Assembly: GCA_030762935.1 (NCBI GenBank)
Contig: CM060900.1
Location: forward strand, 284,166,284-284,230,283
From: Hymenopus coronatus
Taxonomy: Eukaryota > Arthropoda > Insecta > Mantodea > Hymenopodidae
Length of the DNA: 64,000 nucleotides
Direction: 5' to 3'
The position numbers and the translations under genes are program-made. Below, piece after piece: positions 45,528 to 57,159 of this stretch (within the stretch, counting starts at the first letter, position 1; every line of letters starts with the position of its first letter). The notes under the pieces were generated by a model, which saw only the letters and a list, made by a program, of their open reading frames with translations, was not told the origin of the DNA and did not search any database.

Positions 45528-46612
45528 TCACATTGAGTTGCAAGCGCAGACGTAACGCAGCTTAGGCGTAAGCGCGAGGGAAGACCATTCACAATGCAAT
45601 CGTAAGCGTGACGTAAAATGTTGGCACGGGTTTCTAGATTTGTAAATTACATACGGATATCTATAAAGCGCTCCGCATGTTTCAAGAGGTCCTGGCCGAT
45701 GATTCCGGAGCGGTAGAGAAGGCTGTTAAATGTTTATCCAAAGTGACATATGCCTTAAGAATTTAATTTTTGTTTGTTGATTTTATAGATTTTAGGGTAG
45801 AAAATGGTGGGATATGTGAGGTTTTTAAATCTTTTATCCTGCTTGACATTTTCCGGCCTTCGTTTTAATCATTGTCACCGTTTCCTTTCCATTGTTTTAT
45901 TTCTACCGGTTATATATGTCAATTTAGCTGTGTTTTTATTCTCCGAGTTATTTTATTAATGTTTTTTATTCCTGCTCCTTGCGGAGATTTTGTATACCTC
46001 TTTCTGGTTTTAACGGAGATTTTATTTTCTGAGGGCGCTCACAAATCATCATTGAATGTTTCAAATTGCTTAACATAACCACAAATATAATGTAAAAGAT
46101 TCACTAAATCTTTTATAAATGTATAAATAGGTTATAAAAATTTTCATCTGACGCTCACGGCAGTGAAGTCACAATAATTTTTTGACCAAGATGTAAAAAA
46201 CAATGCAAAAAATGGAGACTCAGAAAGTGATAAAGATGCACATTTAATGAAATTGAGTTTTCTCTCTGCCCCTTGCGATTTGTGAGAGCCAGAAATCTAG
46301 ACGTAGGTGGTGGTTACACCCTTAAATCAAGGATTTCGCAAGGAGAGACTTGAGAGAAATGAGAGATGGCGCAATAGAAAATCATGTATGTTCAGAAGGC
46401 GCTGTAAAACCTCACATTGGGATCGTCTGTTGTTGAACAACAGGCAATGCATTGAGGAAAGAATTCAGAATTCTTTATGTACTCAGCATGAGGGCAAAGT
46501 TTGGAGTTTGCAAAGTCTTGCATTGCGTGTTGCATGTGTCTATGTAAATGCTTACATTGAATAGCATGAATGCAAAGTCTTGCGCTTACAGCTCATTGTG
46601 AATGGGGTATTG
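45528..46612. mobile_element. Candidate TIR element containing a retrotransposon 3' end
   Basis: CCATTCACAATGCAATCGTA at 45,588 on has a counterpart near 46,580-46,606, whose complement reads CCATTCACAATGAGCTGTAA. Both are followed by GCG(T/C)(G/A)A-type text. A related text, CACATTGAGTTGCAAGCGCA, lies just outside on the left (45,530), so ends appear nested or duplicated. The CATTCACAATG...GTAAGCG style resembles PIF/Harbinger-type ends seen in insects; that class is an inference. Inside lies an unrelated non-LTR fragment. Confidence 0.5.
45675..46080 (+). mobile_element. 3' end fragment of a non-LTR retrotransposon
   Basis: The frame from 45,675 reads FKEVLADDSGAVEKAVKCLS then ends ALRI and stop. 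It matches the VLADDxxAxxxxxxFL ending of jockey/R1-like ORF2 proteins also present at 12.3 kb (EVLADDPRAAEGFL). A T-rich 3' UTR follows to GAGGGCGCTCACAAATCATC near 46,030. Everything upstream is missing. Confidence 0.6.
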
Positions 46613-48520
46613 TAACCTGCGAATGAACGTAATTAACATATGGAGATTACGAGGCTGAGTCTGCTTTGCGGCTGAACGTACCTACTGAAGCATCAACGGT
46701 TGTTGGAGTTCAAGTCCGTGCTGCATTCGTTTTCATAAAACAAAAGACACGCACTTGTTTACTAGTGGGCGCCGAGTTAGAGGATGGTCACGGCCTACTC
46801 CGTTATGGTTTGTCAAAGTGGGGAAAAGTCATATGGTTGTTAACGGGTATAAATTTTATTTTCAGTATGAAGCAAAGGATGTTTTGCACATATGGTGCTG
46901 TGTTAAAAGGTTATGCTGTAGCAAAGCTTTATACTTTGGCATTTTAAGTCTTAGATATACATATTTCTTAGTCTGATTTCGAACACAGTCGTGATTCAAG
47001 TAATACTTTTTGAACCGCCAAAGTTTCACCAATCAGCTGAAAAGGAAAATGAGTGCGGAGACTCAAGAAAAACACTCTAAAGCGATAATGAAGGGAATCT
47101 TTCAAGATGAATATGAAATCGTTAACAATAGATGTTACCCGCTTTCGACGCAACGTACACAACGTTGAAGCAAGCTGCGGTGTCGAAAACATAAGCTGCC
47201 AATGTCTGTAAAGTGAAACAAAACGAAAAGATGAATTCTTAATTTACAACAATGACGCTAGTAGTTATATTTTCTTGTGGTTTAGCCAGTCCTCGGCCCG
47301 GTAAAGTGGGAAGGAAAAAGCTAAGCTGGTCCATGATGTGGGAGTTTACTATGAATTTGCACGTGTGTATTGCACTATAAGAGGAAAAAATAAGATGGGC
47401 AAAAATGTAATCAAGATACACTACCTACCTGTTCAAATTCATCCACTTTTGACCCTTTAGGAAAGTGTCGTTTTATTGCAATGGAGTTTTAGAAGCATAA
47501 ATAAGTGGATTATAGAATAAAACTTTTATTGTTTATTTTATGACAATATTCATTAATGTTTGGTATCAGAACTGGAGCACTAAAATTACATTGCAAAACT
47601 GCTGACACATTTATATCGAGTAACAATGCTGTCTTTCACAGAACTGTATGTGCTATATAGCGGAGCGAATGAGTTCTTACCTACCGTCTGTCCAAACCCA
47701 CCCTGGCATACATTAACCAATGTGGCTAGAGAACTAATATATTAACTTTGTAAGCGCAGGTAGCTTGAAAAGGCAGACAATGAAGTCCGAGTGCTAGCAA
47801 TGAACAATAACTTAAATCACCATCTATAAGTTATGTAAAAACCAAGCACATGCCTCTAGTTAATGGTAGACGATTTTGTGGAATTTCTTGAACCTGTGAC
47901 AACCTTAAAGGTGCTTGATACTCCACATCAGTTCGTGAGCTCTATCGGGCATTGCGTGATAATAGTCTGGGAAGAAGGGTTTTATGCACCAAGACCTTGC
48001 GGGGCCTCTCACTACTCTTTTTAGCATGGAGGTAAACGGGGAAGTGGGGTTAAGGCTTCTTTGAATGTTTTAATTTCTGGTAATTGAATCCAAAAACACT
48101 ATGCATCAAAATGCTGCGTAGATTTACTTGAAGTATGTTTGAAGGAAAACGTTCCATTTGAAGGTTGATAATAGCAATAAAGGTAGCAAATTTAGCGGAG
48201 AAGTGAATATTGGTATTCGGTTTTTCGGTGACCTGAATTTAACTAATTTTTTATGGTGAGATTTAAAGTATCATTGGATGCTACTAATCTCCGTTGCATT
48301 CTACTCTTTCAAATTTAGTATTCTATCAGTGTTCAGGGGTTTCATTTTTATAGGTGCTAAGCAAGGTCGCTGGATGGCAGGGTTAATGCTTCTGTTTGCT
48401 ACGATGTCATTGATGTCCATTACAGCGTTACATCTTGGTGCCACTGCAACGCGGGAGTTTAAATTGCAACCTTGTCCTCGGTTAAAAGGATGCAATGCGA
48501 TGACGTGTTAACATGTCGCA
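46613..48520. other. Unannotated stretch
   Basis: Small ORFs up to 93 codons at 46.3-47.2 kb resemble nothing I know. No repeat structure was seen. Confidence 0.3.
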
Positions 48521-48523
48521 AAA

Positions 48524-48782
48524 TATAGTAATAATCAGAAAACACGGTGCACAACGCATTACATTTGGGGGGGGCGGCTGATATGGAAACCTTGGGAAGT
48601 AAATTTAGATTAATAGGAAATAATATAAACGCTTCGAAATTGTGCAATCTATTATAGTAATAATCAGAAAACACGGTGTACAACGCATTACATTTGGGGG
48701 GGGCGGCTGTTATGGAAACCTTGGGAAGTAAATTTAGATTAATAGGAAATGATATAAACGCTTCGAAATTGTGCAATCTATT
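48524..48782. repeat. 129-bp tandem duplication
   Basis: TATAGTAATAATCAG begins at 48,524 and 48,653. The units match through ACACGGTG, a GGGGGGGG run, GGAAACCTTGGGAAGTAAAT and ACGCTTCGAAATTGTGCAAT. Only about three single-base differences were seen, so it is a young local duplication. Confidence 0.95.
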
Positions 48783-48789
48783 AGTTGTA

Positions 48790-50535
48790 CCATGGTACGA
48801 CTGCGCCATTCTTGCATATAAGAAAAGGGCTCCTTTCTGAGTTTCCTTCGACAACTGCGAATTAAATCCGGGAACTGAAATTAAAAGTGAATCCCAAGCT
48901 TTGGGGAATGATTTTCATGATATGTGACAATTTTCACATGCAAAACTCGAGGAACTAAAACTTAGAAAATAAGACACACAGGAGAGCATAAAAATAATAA
49001 AACGATAGAATAGGTTTGCATTTTTGTTTAATGGTTTGAGATACGAATGCCTCTTATGAGTACTTTGTGTAGTCAGTAACTTCTCTGAGCCTTTATTTTA
49101 GGGAGCAAAGGTTTTTTCAGAGCAGTCAGTGAAATACTTATGTATGACATTATGTTTGTAAGACAAAATAGGAGAATATATATTTTAAGATTGTAAGCTT
49201 AATTTGTGTCAGCTTAATAGTAGAAGGCACAGCCCGCAGTAAGAATGTGCAGATTTGTATGCCAACAGTTACTGACATAAAGTAAATATTTCAATAAACA
49301 GCTCTGTAAGGTTCTCTTTCATTCTCATTTAAGTTCATATAAAGGGAAAGCAGAAAAATTACGGATTTATACTTTGTAAATATAATACAGTTACAAGTCG
49401 ACAGAAAGGAATACAAGAAAATTCTACTCCTATTAAAATATATTTTTGTCTTTCCTTCTAAAGCATTTAAACTTTAGTTTTATACACAAGATTACGAATT
49501 CTAGCTGAGATAAAATATGTTTCTTCATGCATATGCATGTATTATTCACATCATTCACAACTGTATTGTGTTAAATGGCGTTAGGCATCAAAATCGTTAC
49601 CTTTTCTGCATACGCTGATATGCACAAATTTTAGCGTACTCTACTCTGATTTTCTCTTAATATTCCAGATTGTGTAAACCCCTAGCATTACAATTTGTAC
49701 GGGTATCTCTGACAGTGCTTTATAGGTCTTTCCTGCTATTCCATTTGCACTGCCCGATCATCACCTCTTTGTGTAACCTTCTGATTCACAAATACCTCCT
49801 TGGGAAAATATGTCAAATCGTTGTTATCCCACTGAGTCATAAAAAGGGAAATAAAAATCGGTTAGCGATCCATTTTCTAAAATATGATATTTCAAGAGGA
49901 ATTAACTTTTAAGCACTACTGTGTATATATGAGCAACTCATCATGCCCTCCCTCCAAAGGAATCCACTGCAGATGTTACAGGGAGGTGACTTAGAAACAA
50001 GAAGAAAAAGAATATGCAAATATGTACTTATTTTATTAGGTTTTGTTATAAGTACCTGCATTACATAACAAAAATATACTATCACAGTTTCCTTAAAAAC
50101 AAAACAAATGGTAAACAGCTTTTTTGTTTTGTTGTTTTTTCTCCTCCTAATGATACACGACTTAAAGCAATATTCTGTCAAGTTGTTAGCTAAATATTGC
50201 TGTGATACATTTTGCACGAACATTACACGAAAATCCTTAATAAAATGGATTGTTACAATGTTCAAGTTACATGAACAGCATATGGCCAAGCGAAAAGCAC
50301 TATTAAGATACCCAGCATCTAAATTACATGAAATCTTTAAAGAGCCGCATAAGTTGATAGAATATACATTGACTTTTCTATATTTACATTTTGTGTGATT
50401 TCTTTCAATTAGTGGCACTCCAGTTTTGCATCGCCTTGGATTGCTGGCATAACCTAAAATGTATCTCACGCCCAATTTATATTGGCTATGCATACTGATA
50501 ACTTATTTGGAACCATATGATCATTTTTATTGCAT
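48790..50535. other. AT-rich stretch with one long unrecognised ORF
   Basis: No transposon family was recognised. A 194-codon open frame at 49,909-50,493 (minus) is listed separately. Confidence 0.35.
49909..50493 (-). CDS. Unrecognised 194-codon open reading frame
   Basis: I do not recognise this protein. It is rich in Ile, Cys, Tyr and Lys and has one basic stretch (RRRKNNKTKK near residues 115-124). A hydrophobic stretch follows (residues 125-148) and another near 160-166. It has no zinc-finger spacing I can name. The opposite strand also has a 96-codon frame inside it (50,108-50,398) with a hydrophobic start. For this AT-rich composition a 194-codon frame is longer than expected by chance, which is the only reason to list it. 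It may be a chance frame, an exon, or part of an unknown element. Confidence 0.2.
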   Translation of the reverse strand: MHSQYKLGVRYILGYASNPRRCKTGVPLIERNHTKCKYRKVNVYSINLCGSLKISCNLDAGYLNSAFRLAICCSCNLNIVTIHFIKDFRVMFVQNVSQQYLANNLTEYCFKSCIIRRRKNNKTKKLFTICFVFKETVIVYFCYVMQVLITKPNKISTYLHILFLLVSKSPPCNICSGFLWREGMMSCSYIHSSA

Positions 50536-50539
50536 AGCA

Positions 50540-51334
50540 AAAAAAAAAAAAAAAAAAAAGTCTGTTACATTCACGTGACTGTCTCAACTTATTCATGCAA
50601 ACTATTCTTTAAAAAACTCTTTCTTCTATAGTCTACTTAATGTTAACCAAGATAGAAAATAGAAAATATTTTGTTACATATTTCCTTGTACAAGGAGAAT
50701 ACAGCAGTCTTACGTAATAGTCAATTTAAAGAGCGGGTCACTATGTGATGGTTTTGAAATTCTGTTCTCTTTGCATGGACGTGAGAAAAATTATTAACGG
50801 CTTCCCAGTTTAGAAAAGCATATTAGAAAATGCAAATATCGCGGAAAAGATTAACTGTACAAAAAAAAAATATATTTTATATAAATTGTATGCTTTTATG
50901 AGCTGCACGCTTTTATGCGTTAAGAATTTGTCTATTTTTTTTGCGGTTAATCATTTATGCAAAGTCATTAAGATGAAGAGGACTTCACAGGCCATTCCCA
51001 GGAAATGAATAATGGGTATTTCATTTGATATGAAAATATCTTAAACATGTGGTAGTTTCATTAAAATTGTTAGACCCGTTTTTGGGAAAAGATACATTTT
51101 CGAAAAATGTTTCATGTAAAGATTAGCTTGTGGTGCAAGAAATTCGTTGAAAATCTTCTTGTCGCAGGAAGGTGCTGAACTCGTCAAGTTTGGTGTTCAA
51201 CCGTTTTTGTTATGCTTTTCAAAGATACAATCAAACGCGCGCACACACAGGAGCGCGGACCTTTCTGCTGTTCCTAATTAATTATTGTTATTGTGGTTGT
51301 TATTATTTTTGTTGTTATTATTGTTATTATTATG

Positions 51335-51428
<94 letters not shown>

Positions 51429-51520
51429 TTCAGGGAGCCCCAAAACGTTTATTTACGATGAAATCTCTGTATCAAATGTTTAGATGGGATGCAATATTTC
51501 CTCTACGTAGTGTAGGTAAG
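50540..51520 (+). mobile_element. Family A repeat, copy 7
   Basis: Left end GTTACATTCACGTGACTGTC near 50,563. Internal blocks are GGCCATTCCCAGGAAATGAA near 50,990, TTTCATGTAAAGATTAGCTT near 51,110 and CAAGTTTGGTGTTCAACCG near 51,185. Right block: CGTTTATTTACGATGAAATC near 51,446, then GATGGGATGCAATA. A compound microsatellite replaces the CA tract. It is preceded by a 19-A run near 50,540. Confidence 0.65.
51335..51428. repeat. Compound (ACT)n(AAT)n microsatellite in family A
   Basis: About 54 bp of ACT units pass directly into about 40 bp of AAT units at the internal position where copy 1 has its CA repeat. Confidence 0.95.
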
Positions 51521-51543
51521 CAGTAAAGAAACGAAAGATTTGA

Positions 51544-53080
51544 TGTGTTCCGTTCACATGACTTTCTCTATCTGTTTCTGCAAACAAACTCCTTTTACAT
51601 AAGAGTGTTCTTTTATCTACATCATGCTAATCAAGATAAACATCGACAGAAATTGTCTTATTACTTGCTTCCTGTAAGCAGAAGGGAAATAAGGGAGTAC
51701 ACTAGGTTAAAGTGATACTCATTTTTTTAAAAGCTGTTCGTATAGGAGACAATTGGAATTCAGTTCTCTTTGCATGGCCAGAAGTAAACCAAAGAGATAT
51801 AAAACGAAAGATGACTTCCTGTTTTAGAAAAGTTTAATCTCGTTGACGGTATATGGTGGACAAGCTCTCTCCCCATACCATACCACAACACAACACTTTA
51901 GATTTCTGCCAAGCAAATGGAGATACGGAGCCAGAGTCTAGCTACTTTCATATCCGCAGTCAGGTGGCGCGTAAAACCCAGACATCATCACCTCTAGACC
52001 AACTTCCGTAGTCAGACGACAAGAGTTCAGCCATCCCTTCGAGGTCACATCCCCTTAACCGTACTACTTTGCTCCGCGACAAGCAGATGGTATTAGGGTC
52101 TCATTGAGTCCAGCTGCTTTAATTATCTAGGGATAGTAGCAGCGCATTCGCTATTATCATTTATTTTCAATTTTAATATTAATTTAGTCTGAAGGTGGAG
52201 CACCCATTCCTGTTTTTACCTTCGAGATGAGGGGAAATCCGAAAAAAAAAAAAAACTCCGGCAGATTGGTCGGCCCACGGGTTTTGAACTCGGAACCTTC
52301 CGAATGCTGGCCATAGACGTTACCGTCTGAGTCATCCCGCTTGGTATCAATAACAAGGACTATCTCGGAAACGCTGAACACCACAAAAAATTGATATGAT
52401 AAATTGTGTGTTTTAACGAAATCTTTATGTTTTTGTGTAGTAGTTTTGCTGTCTTATCTCTTAGGGTTTACCAGTTACACAAAATTTATCCTAAATGCAG
52501 AGGTCTTAAAGGCTATTCCCAAAAGATTCAAGATGTATATTTCGATGATATGAAAATATCTTAAACATATGGTATTTTAATACAACTCTTTAGAGCCATT
52601 TTTAAGAAAATAATTTTCCAAAAATGTTCAATCTAAAGGGCAGTTTGTGTGGGAAATTTTTCTGAAAATTTGGAAGATATTGACCTTAAATACCAAGTTT
52701 GGTATTTAACTAACTTATGGTTCTTGAGTTAAGCTGCCCACAGGTACACACCAGACACACCCGCACATGGCGCTTTTTCCAAAAGAGCTTTTAAATCAGT
52801 GGTCCTTAAAACTTTTATTTCCGGTGAAATCTCGGTATAGAATTTTTGGTTGGAATACGATACCTCCTCTACTGACTATTTACATATGTGGTCAAGAAGG
52901 TAAAAAATGGATACTATTTTATGGTAAACTCGCCCCTTTTTCTAACAGAATGTTTAAATCACAGGTCCTCAAAACATGTATTTCCGGTGAAATCTCTGTA
53001 TAGAATTTTTGTATGGAATACAATACTTCCTCTACTGACTGACTGTATTCACATATGTGGTCAATAAGGTAAAAATGTGA
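51544..53080 (+). mobile_element. Family A repeat, copy 8, split by an insert
   Basis: The left part, 51,544-51,845, has CGTTCACATGACTTTCTCTA and GCAGAAGGGAAATAAGGGAG. The text resumes at about 52,347 with ATCAATAACAAGGACTATCT, then GGCTATTCCCAAAAGATTCA, AATACCAAGTTTGGTATTTA and TTTATTTCCGGTGAAATCTC. The right block is present twice with a 163-bp period (CCGGTGAAATCTC at 52,821 and 52,984). The left end starts only about 25 bp after copy 7 ends, so the two lie head to tail. Confidence 0.7.
51846..52346 (-). mobile_element. tRNA-SINE-bearing insert within family A copy 8
   Basis: This 500-bp block is GC-richer than its host and absent from other family A copies. At its right side the minus strand reads a tRNA-like head: A-box-like GATGACTCAGACGG near 52,327-52,340 and B-box-like GAGTTCAAAACCCG near 52,278-52,292, followed by a T run in the same direction. 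The remaining 300 bp are unclassified and may be SINE body or a second element. Target duplications were not resolved. Confidence 0.55.
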
Positions 53081-53084
53081 TACT

Positions 53085-53620
53085 ATGCTATGGTGAACTG
53101 GTCTGTAAAGGATGATTGCTATAGAAATTCCTCATGTCGCAGAAACATGCAAAACATGTCAGTAATGTGCATAGTAACCGGATAAAAGAAGTACACAAGA
53201 TATATTTAGATAACCTTGGCAACTCTGTGTTCGTTCTTAATCTGAATTTAGAACACTTCTTGTAGCACCTGGTAGTAAGGTCGGAAATATTTTATAATAT
53301 TCTAATTTCTGAAGCAAAATTTGTGCTTGGCTAAACAAGCACTGATAAACCAAACGTCCATTAACTTATTCTCTCTTCTAATAGCTTTAAATAGATACAT
53401 CGAAAACATAGTGGAACTTCCCATAATATATTGCTATAAAAACTGGGCACCAAAGTGGAGGCAAACAGCCTTGCGACGAATTAACATAAGTATTAAAACT
53501 GTTGCCATCTATCAACCATACTGCAAAGACGGCAGTGATAATCTTTAAGGCTTAAAAGCGGATCGCTCTATGCTAGCCTTGAAATGTTTCATTTTACGAA
53601 TTCTTTCCTAGGCATTGCGA
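53085..53620. other. Unannotated stretch
   Basis: Nothing recognised; a 75-codon frame at 53,321 resembles no family I know. Confidence 0.3.
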
Positions 53621-54110
53621 GAAACAAAAAGTCCTACCAGGAGCTGAAGTTCACTCAGTACCAGGAGGTTACCCTCTGTGGCTCTCTCCATTGGAGCAAT
53701 ATCTTTCCTAAAAAACCTTCTCCCCGGCGTGTAAACACACCAGGGTGGAAGTGGATACGCCACTTAGGCTTGTCAACCCCGAAGGGAAGACTACCAAAAA
53801 GACATGTTAGTGCCGAAGGACATTGAGGTGTTTCACAACCCCACCCAGGATCACTACTCAGGCGTACCCAATCTCCCCGGGTTTTGGGAATCACTGCCCC
53901 GTCGAGACCAACCCATTCGAACAACTTCCCAAAGGGAGGGGCTCGAAACGTTCGGCCCGTCGTACTTATAATCACGAGTTTCGAATGCTAGCGTCCGCAA
54001 CAGGGTAGCAGAAGAGGGCAGAACCTCCCCGCTACAGGCGACAGTCAAGACCAGCCTGATGTACTTCTAGTAACGTAAGTACCACGGAGTACCAGAGGTC
54101 TGCAGCGCCC
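53621..54110. other. GC-rich block of unknown class
   Basis: It is markedly GC-richer than both flanks, with stem-like patches such as CCCCGGCGTGTAAACACACC and CTTCCCAAAGGGAGGGG. Overlapping open frames on both strands (up to 106 codons, minus, 53,655-53,975) resemble no family I know. A structured retrotransposon 5' UTR or an old SINE/LINE piece is likely, but I cannot name it. Confidence 0.35.
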
Positions 54111-54219
54111 GCATCACAGCGGCTGAGGTCGAAATCTTCCCCCTACGTGAACACCTGAAAAGTGACAGGAGTTTAAAAAAACACAATTGAAAAATTCAAA
54201 CGGATAAAAACTGACATTT

Positions 54220-54545
54220 CTCTTAAATGGCTGATGCCTTAAAATATTTGAAATAAACTGATTTATGTAAAGGTGTCTACATGTATTGGGTACTAAGTGT
54301 TTGTGTCTGAGTCATGGTTTACCAGTTTCGCAAAAATATACAAAGTTCATTCCGAATAAAGAGCACTTCACAAGTATTTCCAGAAAATTCAAGTTATACA
54401 TTTTATTTATCTTGTACATATCTTTAAATCAAGATTGGTAGACCCATTTCTTTAGAAAGTAAGGTTATTTGAAAAATATTATGTCTATGTTAAGGAGTGG
54501 TTTGGAGCGGGTCGTTTTTTTTAAAAAATATTCCTGTCACTTTTT
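54220..54545 (+). mobile_element. Family A repeat, copy 9 (partial)
   Basis: Internal blocks only: CATGGTTTACCAGTTTCGCA near 54,313, CAAGTATTTCCAGAAAATTC near 54,370 and TATGTTAAGGAGTGGTTTGG near 54,484. It is cut off at the right by the SINE at 54,578. Confidence 0.55.
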
Positions 54546-54577
54546 GGGCAATAAGTTTTGTATTTCTCTGGACAATT

Positions 54578-54707
54578 TTTTTTTTTTTTCTCCATTTATA
54601 CCCCGCCATTTACTGCACGGCCACACCGGCGAATCTCCCTTTGGAAGATATTGCCTATCGGCGATAGTGTGATGTTGTCGTGTGGTTCTTTGGTATTTTT
54701 GTTCATT

Positions 54708-54766
<59 letters not shown>

Positions 54767-54900
54767 TCACAATCTGAATCATACCTCCATACTCTGGGGA
54801 AAATCTGGAATAATCTCTGCTAAAGAACAATTCCACTCTTCAGCCCGGAATCGAACCCGGGACCCCTCGCATAGCAGGCAGGTGCATATCTCATAAATGA
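54578..54900 (-). mobile_element. tRNA-derived SINE with internal (GT)n
   Basis: On the minus strand the head at 54,900-54,840 reads ATGCACCTGCCTGCTATGCG then GTCCCGGGTTCGATTCCGGG (B-box GGTTCGATTCC). The body has GATTATTCCAGATTTTCCCC and GTATGGAGGTATGATTC, similar in layout to the 7.9-kb SINE (TTATTCCCTATCCCCC, GTCTGGAAGTATGAATG). A (GT)n of about 50 bp follows (54,713-54,763), then an A-rich 3' end at 54,578-54,590. It may be a sister subfamily of the 7.9-kb SINE. Confidence 0.7.
54713..54763. repeat. (CA)n microsatellite inside a SINE
   Basis: A pure CA run of about 51 bp. Confidence 0.95.
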
Positions 54901-54904
54901 AACG

Positions 54905-57159
54905 TCGTATAAATAGCCAATTTCTTGCAAAAGTTTCTCAGTTTACATGAAGTAGGGATAAAAATAAATGTTTGTAAATTAGTTTGTAGCGCGATATTGA
55001 AAATAAAGAAAAACAGAACATAGTGGGCAGAAAAGGTCATGTAAATGTACTGCAGAGCTTAAAATGAGACCGCTAATAGGGAAATAGATACCTAGATCGT
55101 CTTAACAAGGATATTCACTGGGACATGCCTTTTAGAAGACAAAATAGGTGTGTGCAACCTCGCAATTCCCAAATAATATGTGTGATACGTGAAGAATATT
55201 TTCAGAACACAATACCAGATTCGAACAATAGGTCATCGTCTTGTCATGACATTCAAAGCTTGCAGCACAGACTGTACCCGCCTTTCTCCACTTGTTTAGA
55301 TCACGGCTTACTTGGGACGTCGGCATGGCAACTATGTCGATATGCGGGAGGGAGTACAAAGCGGTGTTGCCGCGTATTTGTGCGCGCAGCTTGCTCGATT
55401 CCGTTAAAAGCTCTTGGTGGCCCAAGGCAAGCCACAAAATGCCATGATCGTTGTATTTTTCAGATAGTAAGATAAAAGATAGTTTACTCCTTATCAAATA
55501 GCACCTTACTGCAATGTAGAGCATCATACGTATTCAGAGCGACCATACACAGCGTTATATTTCGGTATTTCTTACGCTTGTTTCTGATATTACAAATCAA
55601 GCAGTTTGTAAATGTAGGAATATACATCACTATTATAATGTATAGATATGAATTGTTTTCGTTAAATGTATTCTATTTTAGCAAATAATTAGGCTATTTG
55701 TAACATCAGTAATGACTGCATTTCTTTCTTCCGGTTGACACAGATAACAGGATGGTAGGGAAATGCAGACCGTATAAACCAGGTATGTGATATCCCAGCT
55801 TTAGTATAATACTCCTTATGTTGCTGTCAATGCAAAGTGCTTCATTTTAGTCTTAAGTTCACTGGATATGTTCACAGATAATGCTTAAAGGCAGCACAAG
55901 TTCTGAAATAAAGATGGAAAAGAAAACGAAGAAGGGTCAGTCATTTGCAATTTCCTTTATAGAGGGACATCGAGCTCCACAGTTTGTTATTGCAACTCAG
56001 ATCTCCATAGTACAGGAACTGAATGGATTCTCAAGTGTCAGGTGGGTCGCGAGGGCCGGAGGGTACTCCACATTATCTATTCAGGATAAAGGTAATCCCC
56101 AGTAAGAAAGACAAGTTTCAAAATCAGGCCGTCTGGTTTAGGTGGCAGACAGACCAACCTCAAAACCAGGAGGTGGACTTTATCCGTTAAAGCGTTTGGT
56201 GGTAAGGTGATACAATACATTAACATGCAATCTAATAAATTAAGACTGAAACGGAAGATTTTACTGGCGGTCTTTTGAAAAGGTGCAAATGTGCTATTTT
56301 CACCGTCCTACTTATCTCGTCGATTCCGAAAAGCTGACGGATTCCAGCAGTAGTTGCTTGACTCCATATGGAATCAAGAGAAAGTTATGTGGTGCTTGGG
56401 TGCTCTGCCGTTCCCGTGAAGTTTGTTCCCTTCGCCAGCGATCGCGTTCACTGGCCTACCTCCCAGAAGATTGTGCATGTGTTAATTGTAGTGTGACGTG
56501 GCACAGTTGGCAACGCTGAGAAGGGGCAGAGAAAGTGCGCTTCTCACATGCTATTGATTTGCAAGCTTAGTAGTGGCGCTTTCTGAGCCTTGAGACAGAG
56601 AACACCTGCTACAATCTTGTAAAGCACAAATATATTATGTCCCAAATGAAGTACCGTTCCAAACCCACGGTGTACTTAATTGAGGTTAGTACTAGTAATG
56701 CACAAATATACAGTGCTGCATTTAATCGGGGTAATTGTTGCTGGTTTAAATAGTCTTTTCTTCTGTGAAGCAATTTAAAATAATCACCATAATTCCGGAA
56801 ATATTGCACTGATATGCCCTATTAAAACGCTGACATATTTCGTAGGCTGTAACAAGATTGTGAAGTTATGTCATGTAAGCATAAACTTCTATTTACTACC
56901 CTAAAAGATATATGAATTATACGTCCAACTCTTGAGTGAAAACAATACAGGTACCTGAGAACAGTGTCTATATTAAGTTTTGATTTCTACTGTAAATCGT
57001 TTCGTTAATGACATAAACGCAGATAAATCTTTTACTAAAATATCTGCTTCACGACACTACTACTATACATTTCATTCAGTTCTTCAAATATTTATTTTCG
57101 TGAGATGTGTATTTATGATGCATGCGTGGGTGAAACAAGACCGCCATAAATATTTACTC
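54905..57159. other. Unannotated stretch
   Basis: No recognised element. Frames of 131 codons (55,132-55,527, minus) and 116 codons (55,125-55,475, plus) overlap in a slightly GC-richer patch and resemble nothing I know. GGCAGAAAAGGTCATGTAAA near 55,029 is a weak family A end. Confidence 0.3.

Noticed and set aside
46307..46564. 85-codon frame as a transposase piece in the CATTCACAATG element
   Set aside because: I could not match it to any PIF/Harbinger block; left unassigned.
54845..54895. A tRNA gene on the minus strand
   Set aside because: The tRNA-like head is joined to a SINE body, GT tract and A-rich tail, and no closing acceptor stem is seen.
55132..55527. 131-codon minus-strand frame as a gene
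   Set aside because: Overlaps a similar-length frame on the other strand, no recognisable motif, no splice or conservation evidence available.
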